From Rhynchonema sp. JSB1_4 (Eukaryota > Nematoda > Chromadorea > Monhysterida > Xyalidae): 64,000 bases of DNA. The DNA is taken from positions 1 through 64,000 of the forward strand of contig JASAMV010002745.1 of the NCBI GenBank assembly GCA_030248065.1, given 5' to 3'. Every line of letters starts with the position of its first letter. The first letter of the stretch is position 1. A program made the position numbers and the translations under genes. Under the pieces are notes generated by a model that saw nothing but the letters and a program-made list of their open reading frames with translations, did no database searches and was not told the origin of the DNA. Shown here one piece after another: positions 46,315-58,829 of this stretch.

Positions 46315-49300
46315 TCAAACATTAATGTCGGTACCAATCTCGGTGACTGGATAGCATTTGGTTCTGCCGTGTTTGATCTTCACGTTTGCCAGTTTGACTC
46401 CGGCCTTTGTTTTGCCTGGGTCGCGTACTGTACTGGTGCAGCTTTGGTTACTCGGCACCGTCTTTGACGCAGGTAGCCGTCGAAAGCCATGGTTTGAAGC
46501 ATATATGATAACGAAAACCAATTTCGAAGGTTTCTACAACTCTGATCAAAATCTTTCACATCACGGTCACACCCCTGTATTTTGACGATTTTCGCGCGCT
46601 CATTCGCATGATACTTGTGCAGATGGCACCAGCCGTTGTGCTGTTTGGCGAAGTACGTGCGCGGACACGTGTCGCACTGGAATGTCTTGCCCTCGGCGTC
46701 GTGCACTCGCATGTGATTGGTGAGAAAGATGACCGTTTGATCACACACGGGACATTGCTGGCCCAACAGGTGCTGGTGACGGCGATGATGGCCGGCGTTG
46801 TTGCGGTCTGTTGCTGACTGCGTCTGTGTGAGAGGGAGAAAGGCGAGTACGTTCGTAGTGGTGCTGCAGACTGCTGGCCCAAAATGGAGCACTTTTTGTG
46901 GGCCATAAGCTTGTCTTGAACCATAAGCACACAATTGTCCAAGACAAACACAAGCCTATTTATGAAAGCACAAGAAATTTTCCGCGACTGTTGTCTTGCT
47001 CCCGTTGTTAGTCCGACCGGTGCACCAAGCTGTCATCAGTGCGAACACAGAAGATGGCCCAAATACTTAGCACTATCTCGTTTTACCTGTTTGCAGCTTT
47101 CAATCGGTAGAATGCGAGCGTCGATGTTCTGATGCCATTTGTTCAGATGATGGCGCGCACGGATTTGTGTGGTGAAATATGTTTGTGGACACGTGTCGCA
47201 TTTGAGTGATTTGCCAACGGGATTGTGCACCTGACGACTGCAGCCAGTGCGACGGCAGATGCGACATTTTGGTCGATTTCGCTGTGCTTGATTCCATGCA
47301 GCCTACAAACAGTTGATCTTGTAATATTTGAATGCCAGGATCGATGATGGCCGCACTTCGATAACGATGACGGACTCTCACACAGCACACATCACGCTGG
47401 CGAAAATCAACTACGACGTGTAAACAACAAGGATGGCAATTTGAATCTTGCTGATGTTATGCAGGTCATCACAGTTGGTGCACTACGCTGTCAACACTAT
47501 CAACATCAGCTACTCACATATGTCTTCCGCCCAGTTCATTCTTGAAAAAAAGACAACAAAACCTTGTTCTTCTTGTACCTTCAGTTTCTGTCCATCCATG
47601 GTCAGTACGAGTGCCGGTCGCTCATCAGTGTGCCACTTACAGACATGTCTCCTAGCGCTCGGCAGTTCTGCAAAGTACGTTTGCGGGCACGAACTGCACC
47701 GATACTGCTTGCCATCGGGCTTGTGCATTTGCATGTGCGTCCACGTGGCCAGACGACCACAAATCTCACACCGATCGTATTGCGGCGTAGGCCGTGCCTT
47801 GTTTGTGTGCACGTTGGTGATGTGTTCAGGTGGTTGTTGTTGTAGTTTGTGCCCTCGTTTTCGCTCATTTTCGTTTGTGAGCAGCTAAAAACGTTTTAGG
47901 TGAGAGCGCTAGTAACCTTGGTGATCTGATCATAGCGTATCTGCATTGCGTGGCTAATTTTCAATGACATTTAGAAGTTCGCAGCGTTGACCTCAACGTA
48001 TCAAGTCACGTAACCAGAACAACCTGACCCAATCACCAAGTCTCAACAACGGAAAGAACACTGAAAAAATTCATCCTGTATAAACGAGGGTCAAGCATTC
48101 CTCACCGATCAATCTGTAAAAAAAGATAACTAAAAAGTGACCGACCTTTGCACGCGACGACTTCAACAAATGACCGTGCCGCTTTCGTTTGTGTCGCTCC
48201 AAACTGGACTTGTTCACAAAATATCTGCGCGGACTGCAAATCGAACATCGATATTCTTTGTCTCGTGCAGCAGTGGTCGCTGTGCTTCTGTGAGCATCTT
48301 GGGCTACACCAGGCAGCGAATCCTGAAATTAGGTTTGCGGTTGATTTGGGTTGGTCAAAATCAGCTCTCGAACCCAACACAGTGCGGACTACTTAAACAA
48401 AAGAAGGCCATTTATGCGGTGAATTGAAATAGCCTATGGGTATGACTTTTATGATATTGGCACGACAGGGCACCTGCCCGACACTGACAACCTAAATTTA
48501 AGCATTCCAATCTGCACTGCACCAAAGTTTAAAAGTTGCGCAAAATTTTGGAAAGAAGAAATGATAAACGTTGATTAAAGTACCTGCAACACTCGTTCCA
48601 ATATGGTCATATGATCTTGATCATCGTCATTTTGCTTGGCCTTGGCCTCGGGCGCACACAACGGCCATTCTTCACTTGGCTCTTCTGGTTCGATCTTTAT
48701 CATGTGATTGGGCAATATGAACAGAGGAGCAGGCGACGCAGTGCGTTCGATGTGAACTAAAGACTAAAAAATTATCATTTGTAAAATTTCACTGAAGTTT
48801 CCCATGAAAAAGTAACGGAAATCGCATTGTTTTTGTCAAGATTTTTCCCCAATTGACCAACACGGCATGTCCCACTCCACCGAACTTGTTGTGTTCGAAC
48901 GGGAGGAGATATAGCCGCCGGTCGATTCGGATGGCGTACCGTTATCGGATATCTGAAGAAAACAGTGCACTGAAGCTAAAATAGCCGGTGCAATCTGACC
49001 ACTCTTCACAAGAAAGATCAGAACCCACCCGAAACGTGTGACGTGCAACGATGCAGTGCTTCGTTTAGTTTAAGCCAAAGTTGAAAAACCAAACAAGCCA
49101 CAATTCAGCCATTCCATTCAAATCACTATTGCTTGCGTTGAGCAAAAGACAAGCGCAATGACCCAATGATTAATTCAACAAAACAGTGGACAACGAATGA
49201 CTAACCGGTGACTCAGCCGTGTCTCTGTCACCGCAATGTTGTTGACTTTGTTCACACTCAGCCATCAGTTCTGTCAGTCTGGCCATTTGCCAACGGTCGA

Positions 49301-49872
49301 TATCGATTTCCCCCTGAAGGTTCACGGCAACAGATTGTTCATATCAATAACCGAGTAAAAAACGCTATCAAACCTAATCAAAGCCGCTTGAACGAAGTGC
49401 GACAAAAAACCCAAAGTAAGCATTGCCACAAACCGACATGAGCTACAACTGAAAACGAAACTACAAAGTGCAGAGCACGTAGTACAAACAACGAACTTGT
49501 ATCATGTCAAATTCTGAATGTTCCTGCAGATGGTGCGTGATGAATCGATCGCCGGTCGGGAATGAATTGCCACAACTGTATGGCAAAAACATTTTATCTT
49601 TAGCTTTGCAGACTTTCTCGCCAATTCGCTTCAACCATTGTTTTGTCAGCGGTTCCATAAATGACAAAGTCAACAATTGAGGGCTAATACCAGTGCCTGT
49701 GCGGCATTTTCAAACAGAAGCTCACAACAATGTAACAATATTTTTCCCACAAAACTAACCGTTTACAGCTGTACGGTCTGTGGTTGTTGCAATGGACCAC
49801 GGCCAAATGTGCCCGCATATCCTCATAGCATTCCAGTGCAACGCTACACTCATCACACGGACACACAAACAT
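46315..49872 (-). CDS. ZF-4: complete multi-finger C2H2 protein of the tandem family
   Basis: Ten exons join exactly to 538 residues: 49872-49760, 49575-49497, 49313-49206, 48952-48862, 48756-48584, 48322-48146, 47884-47579, 47302-47087, 46823-46571, 46415-46315. Order: finger 1 ('FVCPCDEC', 'MRAHLAVVH'), finger 2 ('FPTGDRFITHH'), coil, Ser-rich linker ending 'DMP', acidic exon ending 'MTILERVLQ', finger 'YRCSICSPRRYF' with 'HKRKRH'. Then follow double fingers with linkers 'HKPDGK', 'HNPVGK' and 'HDAEGK', and a basic tail 'KIKHGRTKC'. The HxPxGK linker replaces the usual TGEKP. Start chosen at 49872 because the exon then has the same 113 nt as in ZF-6; a Met three codons upstream is possible. 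Likely nuclear nucleic-acid binder. Confidence 0.85.
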
Positions 49873-50429
49873 GACGGTCATAATTTACTTCTCTGAAAAG
49901 CCACAAAATATCAGAGTTTAAAATTGTTGAGAAGACGGACAGAAAATTAAGGCCAAGCCAAGGTAGGGTCACACGCTTATCAAGCAACGTGCTTGCGAAA
50001 TGGAACGCAGAAACAACACCAACGGGACGCCACAAACAACGGTTTTCAATCTACTATTTATTCAATGCATCTTATTCGAATTCGACAAAACGAGATCTCA
50101 TAAAAAACGATTTACCGGATTTAAGCTGAACCTAAACAAAAAGTAAACTGTCACGGGGAAAGGAAAAAGGGAATGCAATGAAAAGAAAATACGGCAGCAC
50201 ACAAAATGCTCCACCGACAGAAAACGCAAGCATCCAATGAAGGCGAATTTAAAAACAAGATCATCCACAAGCAAACAAGGCCAAGAACAACGTCTTACAT
50301 TAGTTATTATCTCGCAAATATGTGCACAAAAGCGGCTCTCAAACTCTTCTGAACTATAAAAACATAAAAAAACCAAACTCTCATATCAAATCATTTCATT
50401 GACATTTCATTTCTTCGATTTCAAATCCT

Positions 50430-53400
50430 TTAAGCTCTGCTCAGTTGCGGATGCAGACTTTTTCGATTCAGGTGAACGCAGCAACGTTAGTGTAAATGGA
50501 CGGCCAGCTGAAACGTGACATGTAAATTTTAAAAATCAACGAACTTCATAAAATTGTTGATCGAACGCTGATTCTAAAAATACCAGGTCGTGGCACAGGT
50601 TGCTTTCAAAAACAGACTGAACAGGAAAGATAGTGTATTATCATCATCAGTCCGTGGGTTGGATTGATTGTACCAAGGCAAGCGAAAAATAACAAGCCCA
50701 ACCTTTGCTCTGACCGCATTCTAGCATTGTTGCATCGTATTCGCGTTGCATTTGTGCCCGTTTGCTCTCAGCTGGTGACATTCGCCTGGCCCGTTTCGGT
50801 GCACGGGGCATCCTCAGCCACTCATCCATCACTCCACTAATCACCTCGTCGAAAGCAATGACTGGTAGTCTTGGCAAATGTGGCTGGAATGATTTTTGAT
50901 TTGGGTCCTACTTTGTTGGCAAAAACCGAGCACGAAACAAGTGCATCCAAGCCGATGAAGAACCCTGTGGTTGTCTGCACACCGAAACTTTGTGTAAAGA
51001 TCCAACACTCTTATCAACACTTCGCCTTCCAACACTCAGTGCCAAAAAAAATTGAACCTCAATATTCTGACCCTGGATACAGTTTTGATTTTTGCACCAA
51101 ATAAAAACAGAAACAGCACATATCGTAAAAACTTGACTAGGGCCCCGGACTACAGCCCCAGTATAGAACATCAAAATTAGAGCCCCCAAATAAACCCCGC
51201 ACACAGTTAAGGTAACGACGAACCCTACGTTGATGAATATATGCGATTTTAGGAGCACAAAACCACCCTTCAAAGGCATTTTCGAGAGTACCTCTCGACG
51301 TTTTTCAGATTTAGGCCAGTGAAAAAATAGAGCCCCCGGAATACAGCCCCTCAAAATGGGGTCAGTGAATTCTCGACCTGCCACATGTCGCGACTCAGCA
51401 ATCGTGTGAGGTGCACAATGGCGTGTTCATTTTCTTCTTCGTCGTCACATCTCGTTGACATTTCACGCACCGGCGCACAGCTGATGGCGTGCGTCATACT
51501 AACGTCCACTTGGTTTGGCTCATTTGGTGGCGGTGACGGTGTATTTCGTTCCTGGCAGAGTGAGAGACTTCACGGTCAATTTCGATACGAACTGACATTA
51601 CCTACCTGGTTCGAGGCCAGAGCATTTTTTAACGTTGACAAATTCCACCTAGGTGTCCGAATTTTAGGTGCAAACTGGCCGATTTAGAGGCGAAATGGCA
51701 ACATTATACAATTTGCCACAATTCTACCTTAGAGACTTTTCTTGAGGTCATGTGGCAGACAGCACATGAATTACATATTTGCGTTGACGGTGTCTTGTCC
51801 GGCGCACCGCTCCTTGTTGGTGAATTATGGAAAAAGGATGAAAGCGGATGGGAATATACTAAATTGTCCCGTGATTCTATATAAGATCGAATCGGATAAC
51901 ACTCGACAATCTATCACTGCAGCTTCTCACCCTTTACTGTCCTGGTTTTGTTTTATGTTTTATTCCCGTGATTTGCACACCTTGTTTTGTATTTATTTTC
52001 ATGTCCGTAAACTCCACACCCGGTTTTGTAATTATGCTTCTTCCACATTCCACTTAACCTTCTTATGTATGTATTATTGAGTTGGTGCGGACGCAATAAA
52101 CCATTAAACTACTTTTAACAAGTGAGAAACAGATTCGATCAGAAAAACCTATTTCCAAAGCCGTAGCAAAAATCAACACAAGCTCAACCACGTGCCCAAG
52201 TCCAACCTCGCGTTGCACGCTGGTCACCGTGGCACTGACGTCGTCGCGATGATATTTCTGTACGTGACACTGTCCCTTGGCGGTGTTGTGGAAATAGGTG
52301 CTGGGACACACACTGCACTTGTATGGCTTGTTGGTTGGATCGTGCACCGTGTCGTGTTCGGCAGCGTGCGACATTCGTATGTGACAAATCGGGCAGGGAT
52401 ATTGTTGTGGTTCTTGTTGGTCACGTGCTTCTTCGTAACCTTGTTGTTGTTGTTGATCTTCTTGTTGTTGTTGTTGATGTTGACTTCTGGTCTCGGTCTG
52501 CAAAGCATTTTGTGAATTTGAGAACTTGATCTGGCGTGGTGGTTTAGCTATCAATCTACCCGTGTGGTGGTATGGACATTGAAACGCAGGGCTAGAACCA
52601 AAACTGGACAAAATTTCGCTCATTCGCACCATTAAGGTGAAGTTATACTCGTTCGTCGCGAACCCAACGAACACGACGAACAAATTTGTATTGCATTTGC
52701 AGCGAGCTGTGCGCAGTTATTGAAACATTAGTTATGTGCATTTCTTTACTGTGTCCTGCGGCAACACTTTGATACTCGATTTGGTTCATCCTTGCTCAAT
52801 TGGCTCAAAAACAGAATTTGTTCGTCGTGTTCGCTGTGTTCGCGACGAACGAGTATAACTCCACCTTTAATGCAATTTCTTGGCTCAATTAACTGAATTC
52901 GTTTTTTCAGACCAAATAAACACCAAAATGTCACGCTCTGCGTCTTCGGAAACATTTGGTTCGAAGAAAATTTTCTCTCAGTTCTTCTCTCAGCAAGCCA
53001 ACCTCAAGTGTCGCAAAAACCCCGGCACCCGACATCTGGAGGCACCCGACATCAACACTTTTTGGCACGCTACATCCCTCTAGCCCTACAGACGGGCTTG
53101 CCAATGGCGACTTGGATCTGCTTTTACCAAGTGTGAACGATCACATGGACTAGCAGAGATACCGAAAAAATCTTTCAACGAACACGAACTTGTTCGCCGC
53201 CAGAGCAGTGCATCGCTGTGTCAATCACGTCGTCACGCTCACTCATTCGCGATTCGTTTCCGGTTCGATGTTCGACATTTATCTCTGTCAATCGCTGACC
53301 CAGCTAAAAATTGCATCACGCTAAAGTAAAAAGAACGATTCAACACAAGTGCCAATGCCAAATGCCAGGTCGGGATCCAGTGCATTACAACGTGAGAATT

Positions 53401-55993
53401 TTGAGCAATAATCAAACTCATATAAATGCAAAAGAAATGATTTGACGCACTTTATTCATAACAACGCAGTTTAATTCTAGCGCTGTTTCGGTTGATGGCC
53501 CGACTTCACCCCCTCCCGAATGGTCACAATCTTGATTTTCATCCCGCACAATGTCATACTGATTAGCGAGCAGTTCGGGCGTGCGACTCGATTGGACAAG
53601 CAGTGGGGTTGGGGAACGGTTGGCGTGGTGGTTTACATTGTTGTTGTTGTTAGATAGAAGACCATAATCGTACGGCTCTTGTTTGACTGAAAAAATAAAA
53701 ATCAAATTACTGACACCGCAAAAAATATTTCTCAATAAAGAATACAGTGTTTTTCGTGACTAAATTTAGGTTTTATTTTCCATTAGGACCAAAAACCTGA
53801 AATCTGGCATCAGAACTTTTGCTGCCCTGGTACCAGTGGTTACCTATAAATCGGACGAGACATTTTGTGTAGTTCTGACCCTAAAGCTCAGATGCCAACG
53901 TAAAAAACAGAAATTTTTGTTGATGGTGGCATCCGGCTTCATTTGAAATTAAAAAATCCTGAAATGAAAGCTTACGTTCGACATTGCTCGCCGATAGAAC
54001 AAAGGGTGAGCACGTTTGTGGGACTGGTGATGGTTCACTGCCTGTGCGCGACTCGGTTGCACTGGCACTGGCAGCCAATGGGAAATTGTCACGACTGGTT
54101 ATGCTGCTGGTCGAAACTGACTGCAAATTATTTTAAAGTTTTTATCACCAGTTTCGCTAGTGTACCTTGATCGGGGGAAATTAGTGTACCTTACAGGGGA
54201 ACTCCCTCCCCAGGAACTACACAGCCGACAAACCTACATACTTGCATTGTACCTGCACCTCAATTATACTGTCATAAAGAACCGTTTTTTATTTTTCGTG
54301 GAAAAAACCGTTTTTTCCCAAATATTTTTCCAGTACTTAAAGGGGGTGCGACATTATACATTTTTGGTGTGCCACACACCAATATTACTGCAGAAACGAC
54401 AAGAAGACATCTGAAGTAACATGTTTTGAAAAGACAATGAGGTCGAACTTCGAAGATTTCATTCAGAAATTCACCTCCAATGCGACTCAAGGAACAAAGT
54501 TAATCTGCTTAGTCGCTCGGTTAAAATCAGGCATCGAGCTCAAAAAATGAAACAAGAAAATGTTCCAAAGACGAATTCCCACAGCGACCCCATGAATCGG
54601 ACAAGCGCATGGTTCTAAAGAGGTACAATTTTATAACACAGGGAATTTCAAGGCCACACGTGAGAATACATGAAGCACTAATTCGACCAGCGTAAAAGTT
54701 CTCCCTACGTCTAACGAACATCTTTCACGCGGTCGAAATCATGGTTCAAGTCTATCTCACAGGTGGCCCAAACAGACATTTCCAGTGTTATAAAATTGTA
54801 CCTGTTTAGAACCATGTGTTTGGCCCTAAACATTTTCTTGTTCCATTTTCTGAGCTCGATGCCTGGTTTTCAGGGAGCGAGCGACTACAGCAAACTGAAC
54901 TTTGTTCCTTGCAGTAGACATTCGGGGGTGAATTTTTAAGAATGAAATCTTCGAAATTCGACGCATTTCTTTTCAAAACGTGTGACTTCAGATGTCTTCT
55001 TGTCATTTCTGCAGTAATATTGGCGTGTGTCATTCCAAAAATGTATAATGTCGCGCCCCCTTTAAGAACGTAATTTTGAAAAATATAACAATTTCAGTGC
55101 AAAATTTGTTCCAAGTGACGAAAGTGTTCTTGAAGAGTGTTGAAGTCAGTCGAAAACACTTGGTTTACACGCTTTTTGGCCCATTTTGGGTCGGTTAATT
55201 TTCGTGCTCGAGCCAATTTTTCACCAAAATCGAAAAACTCATCAGTTTTGCATTACAATTTTTTAGCAAAATTGGAATAAAGTACCGATATTTATCCGAT
55301 CAAAAACCGAAAAGGCCCCCACGGAAAAATAAATGGAAAAGTATTCGAGTCTCGGAAAAAAACGGTTTTTTTTCGGTTTTTTTCCGAAAAAAACCGGTTT
55401 TTTTCGCCTGCCAGTATAACCTCAATGCAATATCACAACCTTTTGCAGCCAATAGAAACTGACTGGCACTGACAGACAATCCAACCTCAAACAGATGATA
55501 GATGTCGGATGATGCTGCCGGCACGAGCCGTTGGCGCGATTCTCGCAGCAATTTATCGACCTCGGTTAATTTGTCGAGTTCAAGACACACGCGGCCCTGA
55601 AAATAATGAAGCCAGAATAGATTGAACAAATCTTAGCATACAATTACACCACGTATTGAATGAAAATGACAGGCACAAGCCAACAACAAGTGAAGTGATG
55701 TTGAATGAATTACCTTCAACATAGGTTCATTTGGATGATGCTCCCGATAATGAGCAACAAATCGCTGTTCCGTCGGACTGGAATGATTACACCTGAAAAA
55801 ATTACCTCTCCAAGATTTTTAAATGAAGTTTGAATTGAAAGCAAAGCAAATCAAAATCGAACATAGGACTTCTGCAAACGTAGGGTCTGTAATTGTCACA
55901 GTGAACAACGGCAAGATGTGCGCGCATCTCGTCTTCGTCGGTTTTCTTCAGATGGCACTCATCGATCGGACAGATCAGCTCGCTGTGGTTCAT
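50430..55993 (-). CDS. ZF-5: C2H2 protein of the tandem family, with polyQ
   Basis: Exons: 55993-55869 (finger 1, 'LICPIDEC', 'MRAHLAVVH'), 55792-55714 (finger 2, 79 nt), 55596-55486 (coil), 54120-53976 (Ser-rich), 53686-53451 ('KQEPYDYG', poly-Asn), 52497-52207 (Gln runs, then a double finger with 'HDPTNK'). Two late exons, 50861-50703 (basic, 'APKRARRMSP') and 50509-50430 (stop TAA), join in phase. One or more exons between 52207 and 50861 are unresolved; an open exon at 51497-51378 is a candidate. At the end of exon 1 the phase-correct position reads AG|TC instead of AG|GT, and the nearest GT breaks the frame, so this copy may be damaged. A 721-bp palindrome occupies the third intron. Confidence 0.65.
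51128..51384. repeat. AATAGAGCCCC-type repeat
   Basis: Words ATAGAGCCCCC+GGAATACAGCCCC and AAATGGGGTCAGTGAATT match the repeats at 58.2-58.8 and 59.4-59.7 kb. It overlaps the 3' side of a possible ZF-5 exon. Confidence 0.55.
52636..52866. mobile_element. Small hairpin MITE flanked by TTAA
   Basis: Inverted arms of about 57 bp at 52636-52690 and 52810-52866, sharing GTTATACTCGTTCGTCGCGA. TTAA is present at 52632-52635 and 52867-52870. The right arm has one extra base. It lies in a ZF-5 intron. Confidence 0.65.
52876..53090. repeat. Second copy of the 44.7-kb dispersed repeat
   Basis: CACCAAAATGTCACGCTCTG through TTTGGTTCGAAGAAAATT matches 44710-44760 with few differences, then GGCACCCGACATCTGGAGG-type units. 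It directly follows the hairpin MITE. Confidence 0.55.
54341..55061. mobile_element. 721-bp near-perfect palindrome flanked by TTAA
   Basis: TTAA occurs at 54337-54340 and 55062-55065, with ends AGGGGGTGCGACATTATACA and AGGGGGCGCGACATTATACA (inverted). The two halves pair over about 350 bp each, with the centre near 54701. Shared words include AAGAAGACATCTGAAGT, GGCATCGAGCTCA and ACAATTTTATAACAC. The centre carries ATTCGACCAGCGTAAAAGTT, as in the foldback MITEs. TTAA flanks suggest piggyBac-type mobilisation. Transcribed as part of ZF-5, it would form a long RNA hairpin. Confidence 0.85.
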
Positions 55994-56219
55994 TATTATT
56001 CTTGAATTTTGGATGACGGTTTTTCTCGTCTTCAATAATCGCTTCTTTCGTAACCTTGCTTTGGTTACTTTGCAATGGAAAATACTGGATCAGTCATAAT
56101 GACAGAAGAGAACAGAGAAGCGAGTGCATTTGATTATATCTGAAATTGTGGAGATGCAGTTTAGGGTTAGAGAAATGTCGCGTGCGAAAAAAGTGTGGGT
56201 GTCGGCAGTGTAATCGCAG

Positions 56220-56960
56220 GCAGATGGTTGCAAGGTACCCTTGGGAGGATGGATCCAGATGGTTGCAAGGTACCCCATGCCCAGCCTCCGGAAGGTTGCA
56301 AGGTACCCCTGGGGTCCAGTGTAGTTCCTGGTCCGGAGGGGGAACAGGCGGTACCCCTCTTTTTTTCGGAGGAGGAACAGACGTACCCACCTGGGGGGGA
56401 AGGGGAGGGACCCGGAAGGGGGGGGAGGACCCAAATTTGGAGAAAAGTCATTTTTTGAGGTCGAAAATTTGGCTAATTTTTGCCCCCTTTAGGAAAAAAA
56501 TCTCAATAAAAAGGGTATTTTGGCGATTTTTGACGACATTGACCTAAAGATGGCTATTTTAGGCCAAAATTTACCTATTTTAGGTAAAAATTGGGGGAGC
56601 AGACGTACCCGGAGGGGGAACAGTGGGGCAGGCGTACCATGGAGGGGGAACATACGTACCCGAGGGGGGACCCCCTCCCCCCAGGAACTACACTGCTGGG
56701 GTTGGGGTCCGAAAAAAGGGTGTTTTTTGCACGCATTATACTGCAAAATTGGCCAAAAAATTGCTATTTTTTGCATTTTGGCAGCAAATTTGCCTAAAAT
56801 AGCTATTATATGGAAGTTTGCGCTTTGGAGTTTTGAGGTCGAAAAATACCCATTTTTGCCTATGAAAACCATAAATTTATGGTTGCAAGGTACCCTCCGG
56901 GATGGTTGCAAGGTACCTACCCTTCCCCCATCCCCCAAGGGGTGGTTGCAAGGTACCTAC
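56220..56960. repeat. TGGTTGCAAGGTACC array
   Basis: At least six units of GGTTGCAAGGTACC (56223, 56257, 56293, 56880, 56903, 56943). G-run blocks with GTACCC and AT-rich spacers lie between them. A G-run/C-run junction with CAGGAACTACACTGCTGGGG is at about 56665-56700. The spacer at 56780-56870 (TATTATATGG ... GAGGTCGAAAAATACCCATT) recurs at 57430-57500. Confidence 0.65.
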
Positions 56961-57057
56961 CCCTTAGGGGGGAATCCTTACGCGCGCGCGCGGATTTAGT
57001 ACATCTAAGTACATTTTCAGTAACATTCACACATTATTACCTACTTAGCACACTATA

Positions 57058-57255
57058 CCTTGAATTTTGGCGACCCCCGCACCATCTATCTATCGTCAAC
57101 AAGTTTGGGTCGCCCCCCCCCAGATTTCGGACTTGGGTCATCTATCTATCGTCAACACATTTTGGGTCCCAATCTATCTATCGTCAACACCCTCCTGGCT
57201 AAGTATTACACTGCCCTACCCGCCCCGAAAAATCTCCCCCCCCAGTGTAGTGGCA
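57058..57255. repeat. ATCTATCTATCGTCAACA array
   Basis: Three units of TCTATCTATCGTCAACA (about 57085, 57141, 57174) are separated by GC-rich spacers. It ends in a C run and CAGTGTAGTGGCAGG, like the neighbouring arrays. Confidence 0.6.
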
Positions 57256-58010
57256 GGCCCATGTGTGGGAGGTAAGTATGATGAGGGGTTGGGACCGGAA
57301 GCGTGAGAGGTATGATTTTAGTCACCCAAAAAGGCGAAAAAACACCGTTTTTGTGATACAATTTTGGCCAAAAAATGAGGTAAAAATGGTGCTTTTTCCA
57401 AATTTTCGCCGAAAATCGCCTAAAAATAGGTATTATGGGTGGGTTTGCGATTTTTTGGAAAATAAGGTCGAAAAACACCGATTTTTTGCCTTAAAACGGT
57501 ATAAAATTGCTTGTGAGAGGTATGATTTGGAGTTGTGAGAGGTAAGTACTCAACCCCCCCCCAACCCCCCTCGGGTTTTGTGGTAGGTAAGTACTCAAGA
57601 AAAAAAAAAAAGAAAAGGAAAAAAAAAAAAAAGAGAAAAAAACCCCCAAACAATATTTTGCCGGAAAAATACGCAAGTATAGGTAACCCCCCCAGCCACT
57701 ACTATGCCCCCCTCTCCCCCCAAACCGGATTCCCCCAAGCCCCTAGTACACTGCCCCTGCCCCCTAACCCTACCCGCCCCGGATTTTTCCACCTATGTAC
57801 CCTACCCGCTCCGCCAAAGTAGCCACAGCACTGCCTCTCTTTTATACCCTTTTTAAGGCACAAATCGGGGTTTTTCGACCTTATTGTCCCAAAAATCCGC
57901 GCGCACCCCCACTCATAATGCGTATTTTTAGGCGATTTTCGGCGAAAATTTGGAAGAAGAACCATTTTTACCTCATTTTTTGCCGAAATACAAAATATTC
58001 TGTCTGACGG
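57256..58010. repeat. Foldback block with GTGAGAGGTA units
   Basis: Units GTGAGAGGTA(T/A)G at 57305, 57514 and 57535 precede long C runs. Spacer 57320-57510 and 57835-57985 are inverted copies, sharing AATTTTCGCCGAAAATCGCC, so the block can fold on itself. The middle has poly-purine, C runs and CCCCAGCCACTACTATGCC. Confidence 0.6.
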
Positions 58011-58139
58011 ATTCGGCAAGTACGTGATCAGTACTTGTCTGTCTGACAACCTTTTCATTGAAAGCAATCATTTTTTCACCAAAAAATAGGTTCAGAAAAA
58101 TCGCAAAAAATTATGACAATATTGGGTAAAAATCTGATC

Positions 58140-58800
58140 CAAAAAATTCGGACCGAGCGGGCCGGGTCGAGCTTTGGGCACCTCGGGCCGGGGCACCCCA
58201 TATTGTACCATAATTTTGATGTATTGTACCGTAAATACCTAAATAGAAGGGGGGCTCTATTAATCCACTGACCCCTTTTTGGGGGGCTCTATTACGGGGG
58301 GCTCTGGCTCTATTCCGGGGGGCTGTACCGTATTGTCGGAAATAGAACCCCCATTAATTGAACCCCCCAAACGGCTCGAAATCAAAAATAGAACCCCCAT
58401 TAATTGACCCCCCCATTAACAGAACCCCACCCCCAACCTTCACTGTACCACAGATTAGTGGTATGGTAAGGCTGCGCTGTTGTGTCAAACGTTGTTCAAG
58501 CTTGCGTACACAACAGAATACAGCTTTTTAAGCATAATTGCCGCTGTTAAAATTAGAAAATACCGAAAACAAGCCATTTTTATGGGCATCAGTAACAACG
58601 ATTTTTTTCGTCGGGGGGCCAAATGAAAAATATAACCCCCCCAATAATTGACCACCCCCATACCGTAAAAACCAAAATACCAACTTCCCCCCCGGAATAG
58701 AGCCCCCCAAAAAGGGGTCAGTGAATTAATAGAGCCCCCCGGAATAGAGCCCCCCCCCCCCGAAGTAACATCCCCTATACAATAGTGTAGTAGTAAGGCT
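58140..58800. repeat. AATAGAGCCCCCC repeat block
   Basis: Multiple sense and inverted copies of GGGGGGCTCTATT, GGAATAGAGCCCCCC and GGGGTCAGTGAATTAATAGA. These long G/C runs cannot code. Confidence 0.6.
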
Positions 58801-58829
58801 CGGTAGTGGTGCACTTGCACACTGTGCTG

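Noticed and set aside
56146..58007. Long Gly/Pro/Arg-rich open frames on both strands
   Set aside because: They run through G/C-run minisatellites in all frames and follow repeat units, not codon usage.
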